A stretch of DNA of 7,112 bases from JAYRSJ01 sp041920215 (GTDB lineage: Bacteria; Pseudomonadota; Gammaproteobacteria; Burkholderiales; Burkholderiaceae_C): assembly GCA_041920215.1 (NCBI GenBank), contig JAYRSJ010000049.1, positions 1 to 7,112 on the forward strand. Reading direction: 5' to 3'. The notes under the pieces are model-generated. The model was not told the origin of the DNA, did no database searches, and saw nothing but the letters and a program-made list of their open reading frames with translations. Positions 1-6,605 of this stretch are shown one piece after another. The position numbers were made by a program, and so were the translations under genes. Numbering within the stretch: position 1 is the first letter of the stretch; every line of letters starts with the position of its first letter.

Positions 1-1870
1 TGTCCAGCACCCAGGCGCCCAGGCCGACGATCAGGCCGGCGGCCTCGGCCACCGGCACGAAACGCGCCGGCGCGACCATGCCCAGCTGCGGATGCTGCCA
101 GCGCAGCAGGGCCTCGGCGCCGCACAGCCGGCCGCTGGCCAGATCGACCACCGGCTGCCAGTGCAGGCTGAGCTGACCCAGGGCCAGGGCCTGGCGCAGG
201 CCCTGCTCGATCTGCAGGGTCTCGGCCGCCAGCGCGCTCTGGGCCTCGTCGAAGGGTGCGGCCTGATTGCGGCCGCGGGCCTTGGCCGCATACATCGCGG
301 CATCGGCCGCTTTCAGCAGAGCAGCCGGCTTGTCCACATGCTGGGGATAGAGGGCCACGCCGATGCTGGCGGTCACGCTGACGGTCTGCGGCGCCAGCGC
401 CACCGGCTGGGCGATGGCCTCGAGCAGCTTGTGGGCCAGCACCAGGGCTGCGCTGATGCCACCGGGCTCGCTGACCAGCACGACGAACTCGTCGCCGCCC
501 AGCCGCACCGCCACGTCCTCGCGCCTGAGCACCTGGCGCAGGCGCAGGGCCAGGGCCTTCAGCAGCTCGTCGCCGCAGTCATGGCCCAGCGTGTCGTTGA
601 TGGTCTTGAAGCCGTCCAGATCCATGAAGAGCAGGGCCAGCGGCGCGGCCTCCGCGCCACGGGCCGCATGGCCATGCAGGGCCTCGTGCAGATGCAGGCG
701 GTTGCCCAGGCCGGTGAGCGGATCGTGCAGGGCCAGATGCCGCAGCTTGTGCTGGGCCGAGCGGATCTCGCTGATGTCGGAGAAGCTCAGCACATGGTGG
801 CTGACCCGGCCCTGCGCATCCGTCACCGCGCACAGATGCTCCAGTGCCGGAAAGGCCGAGCCGTCGCGGCGCTGGCAGTTGATCTCGGCCTGGCGATGCT
901 GGGCCGGCCTGTCGCTGCTGCGGTCGCCGTGGCGACGCGCATAGAGGAAATCGTCGGGCCGGCGTCCCAGCACCTCCTGCTCCCGCCAGCCGGTCAGATG
1001 GCTGAAGGCGGGGTTGCAGCTGAGCACGCGCTGCTCGGCATCGAGAAAGAGAATGGCCTCGTCGGTGGCATCAAAAGCCACCTGGGCCTGACGCAACCGC
1101 GCCTCGCCCTCGACCCGGTCGCTGACATCGCGCAGCATGCCCATCACCAGTTGCTCGGCCTCGAAACGCCGGGCATGGATCTCCAGCCAGCGCTGCGGTG
1201 CCCCCGGGCGCTGCCAGCGGCAGGTCAGGTCCATGGGCCGGCCCTCGCAGAGCAGCGCGTCGATCGCCCGGCCGCCCTCCTCGTCCAGCGCCTCGCGCAG
1301 CTCCTGCAGGCGCAGCGGCGCCAACTGGCCCGCCGGCGGCGGCTCGGCATCGCCACCGCCGCCGAGTTGGTGCCCGCTCCAGTGCAGCAGGCCGCTGTCG
1401 GCCTCCAGCTCCAGCACCGCCAGGCGGGCCGACTCCAGCGCCAGGCGCAGCCGGCGCTCGGCGCGCTCGGTCTTGCGCTCTTCCTCGCGCCGCGCCATCG
1501 CCATGCGCACCGTGGCATTGAGCTCGCGCAGCTCGAAGGGCTTGAGCAGATAGCCATAGGGCGCCACGGCCGCGGCGCGCTTGAGCGTCTCGGCCTCGCC
1601 ATAGGCCGTCAGAAACACCACCGGCACCGCCAGGCGTTCGCGGATCTGGCGCGCCGCATCGACGCCATCGCTGCCCTTGTCCAGATGAATGTCCATCAGC
1701 ACCAGATCGGGCCGCTCATGCTCGGCCAGGCTGAGCGCATCGGGCTCGTTGGCGGCGATGCCGACCACATCGAAGCCCAGCTGCTCCAGGCCGCTGCGCA
1801 GGTCCAGCGCGACGATGCGCTCGTCCTCGACGATCTGTATGCGCAGCGGACGTTCGACGCTATCAAGCAT
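1..1870 (-). CDS. Response regulator, receiver-PAS-PAS-GGDEF-EAL (3' end cut by window edge)
   Basis: A cytoplasmic regulator that should make and/or break cyclic di-GMP when its receiver is phosphorylated; 623 codons are visible. The receiver domain (about residues 9-125) has the acidic pair E15/D16, phosphoacceptor D60 (LVLMDIHL), T88 and K110 (LLKPFE). A weak PAS-like region follows (about 135-250), then a clearer PAS (about 258-372, ending SFSDISEIR). The GGDEF domain starts at about 380 (DPLTGLGNR at 383-391). Its GGDEF motif is intact (458-462) and is preceded by RRED, which fits an RxxD inhibitory I-site five residues upstream. The EAL domain begins near 560, with EALLRW at 586-591, and is cut about 35 residues later, so most phosphodiesterase residues cannot be judged. 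The ATG overlaps the end of the kinase gene by 8 bases, with GGAG seven bases before it, so translational coupling is likely. Both output motifs look intact, so it may be bifunctional; net direction is unknown. Confidence 0.93.
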   Translation of the reverse strand, partial: MLDSVERPLRIQIVEDERIVALDLRSGLEQLGFDVVGIAANEPDALSLAEHERPDLVLMDIHLDKGSDGVDAARQIRERLAVPVVFLTAYGEAETLKRAAAVAPYGYLLKPFELRELNATVRMAMARREEERKTERAERRLRLALESARLAVLELEADSGLLHWSGHQLGGGGDAEPPPAGQLAPLRLQELREALDEEGGRAIDALLCEGRPMDLTCRWQRPGAPQRWLEIHARRFEAEQLVMGMLRDVSDRVEGEARLRQAQVAFDATDEAILFLDAEQRVLSCNPAFSHLTGWREQEVLGRRPDDFLYARRHGDRSSDRPAQHRQAEINCQRRDGSAFPALEHLCAVTDAQGRVSHHVLSFSDISEIRSAQHKLRHLALHDPLTGLGNRLHLHEALHGHAARGAEAAPLALLFMDLDGFKTINDTLGHDCGDELLKALALRLRQVLRREDVAVRLGGDEFVVLVSEPGGISAALVLAHKLLEAIAQPVALAPQTVSVTASIGVALYPQHVDKPAALLKAADAAMYAAKARGRNQAAPFDEAQSALAAETLQIEQGLRQALALGQLSLHWQPVVDLASGRLCGAEALLRWQHPQLGMVAPARFVPVAEAAGLIVGLGAWVLD

Positions 1871-3674
1871 GGCTGGGCTCCGGCATCTCCAGCAGCAGGC
1901 GCACGCAGGTGCCACCCTCGCGCAGCAGCTCGACACGGGCCCCGCACTGCTCGGCCAGCAGCGGCAGCAGCTGCAGGCCCAGGCCCCCGCCGCGGCCTGG
2001 CGCGGCATCGCCGGGCAGGCCGCAGCCGTTGTCGCTGACCTGCACGCAGGCGCCGTCGGCGCCGCGGCTGAGACGCACGCAGACCTGGCCGCCGCGACCC
2101 TCGGGGAAGGCATGCTTGATCGCATTGGTGACCAGCTCATTGACCAGCAAGCCGCAGGCGATGGCACGCTGCGGGTCCAGGCGCAGCCCCTCATCGGGCA
2201 CCTCCACCCGCAGCTCCACCGGCCCGCTCTCGCTCAGATAGGTGTCGCGCAGCAGGCCCGCCAGGCGGCGCAGATAGGGGCCCAGCTCCAGCGCGCTGAC
2301 ATCGCGCCCCTCGAACAGCAGCTGGTGCATCAGCGCCATCGCACGCACCCGGCTCTGGCTGTCGCGCAGCGCACGCTGCACCGGCGCCTCGGCATGGCGC
2401 GACTGCAGACTCAGCAGGCTGGTGATGACCTGCAGATTGTTCTTCACCCGGTGGTGGATCTCGTCTAGCAGCACCGTCTTCTCGACCAGGGCGCGCTCGA
2501 TCTCGGCCTGCGCGGCGCGGCGCGCCGAGACATCGTTGATGGTGGCCAACACCTGCTGCCCCTCGCTGCCGGGCAGCGGGTTCAGGCCGATCTCGACCGC
2601 GAACTCGCTGCCGTCCTGGCGCAGCGCAAAAAGCTCCTGGCGCTTGGCCATATAGCGCAGGGCCGGCGCCTGCATGAAGCCGGCCACATGCTGCACATGC
2701 TGCTCGCGCTGGCGCGCCGGCACCAGCTGGTGCACGGCCATGCCGGCCAGCGCATAGCGGCTGTAGCCGAACAGCTCGGCCATGCTCTGGTTGGCCAGCA
2801 GGATGCGGCCGGCTGCATCGATCAGCGCCATGCCGACGGTGGCGCCCTCAAAAACCCGGCGGAAGCGGTCTTCGCTGGCCTGCAGGGCCTGCTCGCTGGC
2901 GCGGCGCGCGCTGATGTCCATGCCCGAGGGGATCAGATGCGTGACCCGGCCCTGCTCGTCGAGCAGCGGCGCCAGCATGAAGTCCACCGCCATGCGGGTA
3001 TCGCCGGCCATGCAGGCAGTGACGTCTCGCCTGAGCGTCTCGCCGCCCGCGGCCCGCCGCACGGCGCTGCGCATCCAGTCGCGCAGCTCGGCATCATGGC
3101 TCCACCAGACGGTATCCCAGAAGGGTCGGCCTATCACCTCGTCCAGGCCCACGCCGGCCGCCTCCAGCGGCGCGCGGTTGGCCTCCAGCAGCACGCCCTC
3201 GGGGCTCAGCACGCCGACGAAGACGAATAGGCTGTCCAGCACGCGGCGCAGCCGCTGCTCGCTCTGCGCCAGGCTGCGCTGGGCGTGGCGCTCCAGCGAG
3301 CGGTTCATCGCCTGCACCAGCACCCCCTGAACCCGTCCGTCCGGGCCGTGCAGCGGCAGATAGCTGGCCTGCCAGTCGGAGTCGCGACCGGGCAGGCTGG
3401 GCACCTCGACGGCCAGTTGCAGATTGCGATGGGCGCGCCCCTGCTCCAGCACCTCGCGCAGCAAGGGCAGCAGCACCGGCGCCGCATCCGGCAGCACCTC
3501 GGCGACGCTGCGGCCCAGATGCTGCTCGACGCTCAGGCCGTTGGCCTCGGCCAGTACCCCGTTGACGCGGCAATAGCGCAGCTCGCGGTCCAGCACCGCC
3601 AGGCCCAGCGGCAGATCGCTGTCGAACAGGCTTTGCAACGCGCTCGTGTCGAGCGTCTCTGGACAAGCCCTCAT
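1863..3674 (-). CDS. Soluble PAS-domain sensor histidine kinase, HisKA_2/HWE-like
   Basis: A 603-residue kinase with no signal peptide or membrane helix, so it senses a cytoplasmic cue. Three PAS-like regions lie at about 10-130, 140-262 and 265-385; the third is the most typical (GMALIDAAGRILLANQSMAE, then NDVSARR). The kinase core is of the HisKA_2 type: EIHHRVKNNLQV at 405-416, with H408 the likely phosphorylated residue. The ATPase domain (about 480-600) has VNELVTNAIKHAF (N-box, N517), DNGCGLP (548-554) and a glycine-rich GGGLGLQLL. I chose the ATG at 3674 because AGGGAGG lies four bases upstream. An in-frame ATG at 3710 would add 12 residues but has no such site. It overlaps the GGDEF-EAL response regulator, its likely partner. 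No cofactor ligand in the PAS regions can be assigned by eye, so the signal (light, redox, oxygen, ligand) is unknown. Chemotaxis-type or ethylene-type kinases are unlikely given the H-box. Confidence 0.93.
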   Translation of the reverse strand: MRACPETLDTSALQSLFDSDLPLGLAVLDRELRYCRVNGVLAEANGLSVEQHLGRSVAEVLPDAAPVLLPLLREVLEQGRAHRNLQLAVEVPSLPGRDSDWQASYLPLHGPDGRVQGVLVQAMNRSLERHAQRSLAQSEQRLRRVLDSLFVFVGVLSPEGVLLEANRAPLEAAGVGLDEVIGRPFWDTVWWSHDAELRDWMRSAVRRAAGGETLRRDVTACMAGDTRMAVDFMLAPLLDEQGRVTHLIPSGMDISARRASEQALQASEDRFRRVFEGATVGMALIDAAGRILLANQSMAELFGYSRYALAGMAVHQLVPARQREQHVQHVAGFMQAPALRYMAKRQELFALRQDGSEFAVEIGLNPLPGSEGQQVLATINDVSARRAAQAEIERALVEKTVLLDEIHHRVKNNLQVITSLLSLQSRHAEAPVQRALRDSQSRVRAMALMHQLLFEGRDVSALELGPYLRRLAGLLRDTYLSESGPVELRVEVPDEGLRLDPQRAIACGLLVNELVTNAIKHAFPEGRGGQVCVRLSRGADGACVQVSDNGCGLPGDAAPGRGGGLGLQLLPLLAEQCGARVELLREGGTCVRLLLEMPEPSHA

Positions 3675-3678
3675 CGTG

Positions 3679-3685
3679 CCTCCCT
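3679..3685 (-). promoter_or_regulatory. Shine-Dalgarno site that fixes the kinase start
   Basis: Read on the minus strand, AGGGAGG precedes the ATG at 3674 by four bases. It is the best ribosome-binding match near either candidate start, and it makes the downstream ATG more likely than the in-frame ATG at 3710. Confidence 0.7.
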
Positions 3686-3700
3686 GGCGCGCCGGATTCC

Positions 3701-3720
3701 GCATGCGCAAAAGCGCGTGC
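3701..3720. repeat. Hairpin-forming inverted repeat upstream of the kinase gene
   Basis: Arms GCATGCGC and GCGCGTGC flank an AAAA loop. Seven Watson-Crick pairs and one G-T wobble give an eight-pair stem. It lies between the FNR-like/-10-like site and the kinase start, so it could form in the 5' leader RNA or act as a protein site. No T-run follows in either direction, so it is not an intrinsic terminator. Function is not shown. Confidence 0.35.
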
Positions 3721-3730
3721 CGCGCCTGAC

Positions 3731-3744
3731 TTGCCTTATATCAA
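3731..3744 (-). promoter_or_regulatory. Candidate FNR/ANR-type box overlapping a -10-like hexamer
   Basis: The plus strand reads TTGCC-TTAT-ATCAA, eight of ten matches to the FNR/ANR consensus TTGAT-N4-ATCAA with the right spacing. On the minus strand the same bases contain TATAAG (3740-3735), five of six matches to a sigma-70 -10 element, although the hexamer 17 bases upstream (GTGCAA) is a poor -35. The site is 57 bases from the kinase start codon. If it is an activator site at about -41.5, transcription would start near 3696. If TATAAG is the -10, the start would be near 3728, and bound FNR would repress. The site stands out as A+T-rich in a G+C-rich region. Which reading holds, if either, cannot be settled from sequence alone. 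Confidence 0.35.
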
Positions 3745-3938
3745 GCGGGGCGACAAATTGCACGCGCCGGGATGTGGCCAGCTGCAACAGGGCCCGGAAA
3801 TGACTATGCCGGCCGCCGCAAGCCTTGCAGATTGCGACGACCGGCACAGCGCTTCTCCTCCCCTGGACCGGCGCCCTGAGGTCCAGGCAGTGCGTCGATC
3901 CGCTGCGCAGTATCCGCGTCAGCAGCCGGCGCCACCAT

Positions 3939-3952
3939 CCCCCTCAAGGGGG
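3939..3952. repeat. Small palindrome in the spacer after the HD-domain gene
   Basis: CCCCCT-CA-AGGGGG forms a perfect 14-base palindrome beginning 21 bases beyond the stop of the HD-domain gene. No T-run follows on either strand, so it is not a canonical intrinsic terminator. It could stabilise a transcript end or be one copy of a dispersed intergenic palindrome. Around it, the 299-base spacer (3675-3973) also holds a 7-base inverted repeat, CCTGGAC/GTCCAGG (3862-3868 and 3881-3887), and the kinase upstream sites. I see no convincing gene in this spacer. Confidence 0.35.
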
Positions 3953-3973
3953 TGTCAGCCGCCCGATCCGGCC

Positions 3974-4549
3974 TCAGGCGATCGCCAGCCTACGGCCGCG
4001 CTGGCGCTCCTGCATCAGGGTCTCGAGCAGGCTCAGGTAATAGTCCAGCGGCGGCGTGCGTTTGCCCGGGATCTTGGCCAGGTCGTCCCAGCGCCGCAGC
4101 TGCAGCGCCGCGCTGGCGTGAGGCTGGGCCAGGAAGAGCAGGCGCTGCTCCGCATTCATGCGACCACCCTGCAGCACCAGGCTGTGCTGCGAGGCGGGCG
4201 ACAGGCCTTGCGCATAGCGTTCGTCGGTGCTGACCAGAAAGCGCTTGGCCTGCACATGCAGCCGTATCGGTTCCAGCACCTCGGCGCCGAAGCCGGCCGC
4301 CAACATTGCCAGTGCGCGGCTCTCATGCTGATCGTCGATCAGCGGATCGCCGGGTGCGCCATCCATCAGGGCGCCCAGATCGTGCAGCAGGGCCGCCGCC
4401 ACCAGGCTCAGGTCGGCATGCGCCCATTCGGCCAACTGGGCACACTGCAGGGCATGGGCCAGGGCGCTGACGCCCTCGCGCCGCTCGCCCTCGTAGCAGC
4501 AGGCGCCGCGGCGCTGGAACAGCGCCTCGATCTTGCCTATCAGGTCCAT
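3974..4549 (-). CDS. HD-domain diiron oxygenase of the PhnZ/TmpB-like family
   Basis: A 191-residue soluble protein. Visible motif residues are Y19 and E22 near the N-terminus, H32 (SALAHALQ), H56-D57 (ALLHDLG), H75 (DDQHES), H98 and K102 (RLHVQAKRFL), S120 (LSPASQHSL) and D155 (LRRWDDLAK). From memory of the PhnZ structure, the metal and substrate residues have nearly the same spacing: Tyr-x-x-Glu, H to HD 24 apart, His to Lys 4, His to Ser 22, Ser to Asp 35. This supports a mixed-valent Fe(II)/Fe(III) oxygenase that cleaves a C-P bond, as in 2-amino-1-hydroxyethylphosphonate breakdown, over a plain HD phosphohydrolase. No phosphonate transporter or PhnY/TmpA-type hydroxylase is next to it, so the substrate is open. 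I chose the ATG at 4549 because AAGGAG lies six bases upstream; an in-frame ATG at 4630 would add 27 residues of unlike character. Transcribed away from the b561 operon. Confidence 0.85.
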   Translation of the reverse strand: MDLIGKIEALFQRRGACCYEGERREGVSALAHALQCAQLAEWAHADLSLVAAALLHDLGALMDGAPGDPLIDDQHESRALAMLAAGFGAEVLEPIRLHVQAKRFLVSTDERYAQGLSPASQHSLVLQGGRMNAEQRLLFLAQPHASAALQLRRWDDLAKIPGKRTPPLDYYLSLLETLMQERQRGRRLAIA

Positions 4550-4555
4550 CGCCCA

Positions 4556-4561
4556 CTCCTT
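4556..4561 (-). promoter_or_regulatory. Ribosome-binding site deciding the HD-gene start
   Basis: On the minus strand AAGGAG lies six bases before the ATG at 4549. The longer in-frame candidate from 4630 would place this site inside the coding region, so the shorter 191-residue protein is preferred. Confidence 0.7.
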
Positions 4562-4620
4562 GACTGCGGTGACGGAGCAGATGCTGACGGCCGCCCGTGA
4601 CCGTGACATGACGCGGTCGT

Positions 4621-4635
4621 TCAAATTCATTGAAC
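4621..4635. promoter_or_regulatory. A+T-rich dyad in the divergent spacer (possible operator)
   Basis: TTCAA-N5-TTGAA is a perfect 5-base inverted repeat whose middle is also A+T-rich, in an otherwise G+C-rich 163-base spacer between the divergent HD gene and b561 operon. It has the T-N11-A form used by LysR-type regulators, though no regulator gene is nearby. Nearby repeats are GACCG/CGGTC (4599-4603 and 4614-4618) and two adjacent CGTGAC copies (4596-4607). I could not find a convincing -35/-10 pair for either direction. Confidence 0.3.
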
Positions 4636-4712
4636 TCTGGAATCAAGGTCCATGAATCGCCGGGCGGTCTGCGCCCCGGACACTGACGGGCATCAAAGAC
4701 GGAGCCCCCTGC

Positions 4713-5258
4713 ATGAACAGCAGCAGCACACAACGCTACACGAGCACCGCCATGGCCCTGCACTGGCTGCTGGCGCTGGCCATCATCGGCGCCTTCGGCG
4801 TCGGCCTGACCATGGTGGAGCTGCCCTTCTCGCCCGGCCGGCTCAAGCTCTACAACTGGCACAAATGGGCGGGCGTGACGATTCTGAGCCTCTCGGCGCT
4901 GCGCCTGCTGTGGCGTCTCGGCCATCGCCCACCGGCAGCCCTGCCGGGGCCGGCCTGGGAGCAGCGGGCGGCCCATGCGGTGCATGGTCTGCTGTACCTG
5001 CTGTTCTTTGCGGTGCCGCTGAGCGGCTGGGCCTACAGCTCGGCGGCCGGCTTCCCCATCGTCTGGTTCGGCGTCCTGCCCCTGCCTGACTTCGTGCCGG
5101 TGGACAAGGCCCTGGCCGAAACGCTCAAGCTGAGCCACAAGCTCCTCAACTACAGCCTGGCGCTGCTGGTGCTGGCCCATATTGCGGCCGCGCTGAAGCA
5201 CCAGTTCCTGCAAGGTCAGGCGCTGCTGCAGCGCATGTGGCCCGCCCCCAAGCACTGA
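4713..5258 (+). CDS. Cytochrome b561 family inner-membrane protein
   Basis: A 181-residue integral membrane protein expected to bind two b-type haems and pass electrons between membrane quinones and a periplasmic or membrane partner. Four hydrophobic helices lie at about 15-35, 52-69, 88-110 and 143-163. Candidate haem ligands are H17 (MALHWLLA), H50 (NWHKWAG), H142 (LSHKLLN) and H156 (LAHIAAALKH). H88 and H91 (AHAVHGLLY) occupy the place of the conserved HxxH of helix 3. Length is close to E. coli CybB (176 residues). GACGGAG lies eight bases before the ATG. It heads the operon: the first YceI gene starts 28 bases downstream. Together with YceI this resembles E. coli yceJ-yceI. The electron partner is not evident. 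Ni/Fe-hydrogenase cytochrome b subunits share the fold but are longer, and no hydrogenase gene is present. Confidence 0.93.
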   Translation: MNSSSTQRYTSTAMALHWLLALAIIGAFGVGLTMVELPFSPGRLKLYNWHKWAGVTILSLSALRLLWRLGHRPPAALPGPAWEQRAAHAVHGLLYLLFFAVPLSGWAYSSAAGFPIVWFGVLPLPDFVPVDKALAETLKLSHKLLNYSLALLVLAHIAAALKHQFLQGQALLQRMWPAPKH

Positions 5259-5286
5259 ACCGCCCCCCATGCAAGGACTCATCTCC

Positions 5287-5874
5287 ATGACCAAAGCCCA
5301 CACCCTGCGCCCGGTCGCCCAGGCCCTGAGTGCCCTGGCCCTGCTCGGCGCCAGCCTGCTGGCCCAGGCCGCCCCACCCAAGCTGCAGCCGCAAGCCAGC
5401 GAACTGGCCTTCACCAGCCGCCAGATGGGCGTGCCGGTGGACGGTCACTTCAAGCGCTTCGACGCCCAGCTGGATTTCGACCCCAAGAAGCCGGCAGCCG
5501 GCAAGGTGGCCTTCAGCATCGATCTGGCCAGCGTCAGTCTGGGGGCCCCCGAGCTGGAGGCCGAACTGGCCAAGCCGGTCTGGTTCGACAGCAAGAAGCT
5601 GCCCCAGGCCAGCTTCCAGAGCAGCGCCATCAAGCCGCTGGGCGGCGGCCGCTACGAGGTGCAGGGCAAGCTCAGCATCAAGGGCCAGGCCCGCGACATC
5701 AGCGTGCCCCTCAGCCTGGCCCAGTCCGGCCCCCTGACCACCGCCAGCGGCAGCTTCGCCCTGAAGCGCCTCGAGTTCAAGATCGGCGACGGCGAGTGGG
5801 CCGACACCTCGATGGTGGCCAACGAGGTACAGGTGCGCTTCAAGCTGCAGTTCACCGGCATCGCTGCTCTTTGA
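5287..5874 (+). CDS. Exported YceI-family protein, first copy
   Basis: A 195-residue precursor with a signal peptide: basic start, hydrophobic run LSALALLGASLL, and likely cleavage after A28 or A29 (AQA-A). The mature part has the YceI pattern: SELAFTSRQMGVPVDGHFKRFDAQ near the start, AAGKVAFSIDLASVSLG (71-86), a Phe-Asp-x-Lys-x-x-Pro-x-Ala-x-Phe block (100-110), and GGGRYEVQGKLSIKGQARDISVP (119-141). YceI proteins fold as lipocalin-like barrels, and family members bind polyprenyl lipids or quinone-like molecules. The usual 'D-K-H-L' block is replaced by APELEAEL, so it belongs to a branch unlike E. coli YceI. There are no cysteines. I chose the ATG at 5287 because AAGGA lies nine bases upstream; the ATG at 5269 (six residues longer) has no such site. 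Lies between b561 and a second YceI gene in one operon. Confidence 0.9.
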   Translation: MTKAHTLRPVAQALSALALLGASLLAQAAPPKLQPQASELAFTSRQMGVPVDGHFKRFDAQLDFDPKKPAAGKVAFSIDLASVSLGAPELEAELAKPVWFDSKKLPQASFQSSAIKPLGGGRYEVQGKLSIKGQARDISVPLSLAQSGPLTTASGSFALKRLEFKIGDGEWADTSMVANEVQVRFKLQFTGIAAL

Positions 5875-5928
5875 GTTCTCATTGACCGTTCTTTGATTTC
5901 AACCCTGCCCATCAAGAAGGAAGACCCC

Positions 5929-6498
5929 ATGAAGAAGACCCTGCTGAGCCTGATGGCCCTGGCCGCCGCCGGCCTTGTCCAGGCCGAAACCGTCAACTAC
6001 GCGATCGAGCCGACCCACACCTTCGTGACCTACGAGATCAGCCATTTCGGCACCTCGACCAACCGCGGCCGCTTCGACAAGAAGGAAGGCATGGTGCAGC
6101 TGGACCGTGCCGCCAAGACCGGCAAGGTCGAGATCAGCTTCGAGATCGCTTCGGTCAACACCGGCGTTGCCGCGATGGACAAGCATCTGCTGGGTGACGA
6201 CTTCTTCTCGGCCGCCAAGTTCCCGACCGCCAAGTTCGTCGGCGACAAGTTCGTCTTCAACGGTGACAAGGTCAGCGAGGTCAGCGGCCAGCTGACCCTC
6301 AAGGACAAGAGCGCCCCGGTGACGCTCAAAGCCAACCATTTCAACTGCTACCAGAGCCCCATGCTCAAGCGCGAGGTCTGCGGCGGCGACTTCGAGACCA
6401 CGATCGACCGCACCCAGTGGGGCATCGACTACGGCCTGGCCTGGGGCTTCCCCAAGAACGTCAAGCTGGTGATCCAGGTCGAGGCCGTGCGCCAGTAA
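5929..6498 (+). CDS. Exported YceI-family protein, second copy
   Basis: A 189-residue precursor with signal peptide MKKTLLSLMALAAAGLVQA, probably cut after residue 19. The mature protein is closer to classic YceI: YAIEPTHTFVTYEISHFGTS (24-43), RGRFDKKEG, EISFEIASVNTG (68-79), the MDKHLLGDDFF block (83-93), FPTAKFVG (98-105), and a C-terminal segment ending KLVIQVEAV. It should be a periplasmic lipocalin-fold binder of isoprenoid or quinone-like ligands. It has two cysteines, C140 and C151, in an insertion-like loop (NCYQSPMLKREVCGG) that could form a disulfide; the first copy has none. AAGGA lies seven bases before the ATG. The gap to the preceding YceI is 54 bases with no terminator, so one transcript with b561 is likely. 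The two YceI proteins are clearly not recent duplicates. Confidence 0.93.
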   Translation: MKKTLLSLMALAAAGLVQAETVNYAIEPTHTFVTYEISHFGTSTNRGRFDKKEGMVQLDRAAKTGKVEISFEIASVNTGVAAMDKHLLGDDFFSAAKFPTAKFVGDKFVFNGDKVSEVSGQLTLKDKSAPVTLKANHFNCYQSPMLKREVCGGDFETTIDRTQWGIDYGLAWGFPKNVKLVIQVEAVRQ

Positions 6499-6605
6499 CG
6501 CTGCAACCTCGTCCGCTGACATTCGGAAACACAATCGCGCCCTTCCCCTACAGTTTGGGAGCGCCAAAACCCCAGGAAACCCCTAAGCTGCAGCGCAGCA
6601 ATTCT

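Noticed and set aside
92..2038. A 648-codon plus-strand open frame opposite the response regulator and the end of the kinase gene
   Set aside because: Its codon boundaries coincide with those of the regulator on the other strand, so it stays open because TTA, CTA and TCA codons are rare in G+C-rich genes. The product is low-complexity (Gln/Leu/Ala/Arg) with no domain, while the minus strand has complete receiver, GGDEF and EAL motifs.
3671..3847. A 58-codon minus-strand frame from GTG at 3847, with GGAGG nine bases upstream, ending in an ATGA overlap with the kinase start; the product has Cys pairs (CKAC, CAC)
   Set aside because: The overlap and upstream site are tempting, but about 17 of 58 codons end in A or T, and AGG, ATA and CGA codons occur, unlike the neighbouring genes. 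The product is arginine-rich with no recognisable domain, and the frame runs through the probable promoter region. Conservation in relatives would revive it.
4550..4630. A 27-residue N-terminal extension of the HD-domain protein
   Set aside because: The ATG at 4630 would put the A+T-rich dyad at the start codon and the strong AAGGAG site inside the gene. The extension has no PhnZ-like character.
4631..4659. TTGAAC followed 17 bases later by TGAATC as a b561 promoter
   Set aside because: The -10 hexamer matches the consensus poorly, and an ECF-type pairing with the nearby GGAATC also fails on spacing.
4323..5414. A 363-codon minus-strand open frame across the b561 gene
   Set aside because: It is a mirror of b561 codons with no domain, and it conflicts with the clear b561, YceI and HD-domain genes.
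6516..6554. Possible promoter before the microprotein (CTGACA at 6516-6521; TACAGT at 6549-6554)
   Set aside because: The hexamers are 27 bases apart, too far for a sigma-70 pair, and no better-spaced partner was found. Readthrough from the YceI genes is the simpler explanation.
5899..6567. A 222-codon minus-strand open frame opposite the second YceI gene
   Set aside because: It is exactly codon-aligned antisense of a well-supported exported protein and has no motif of its own.
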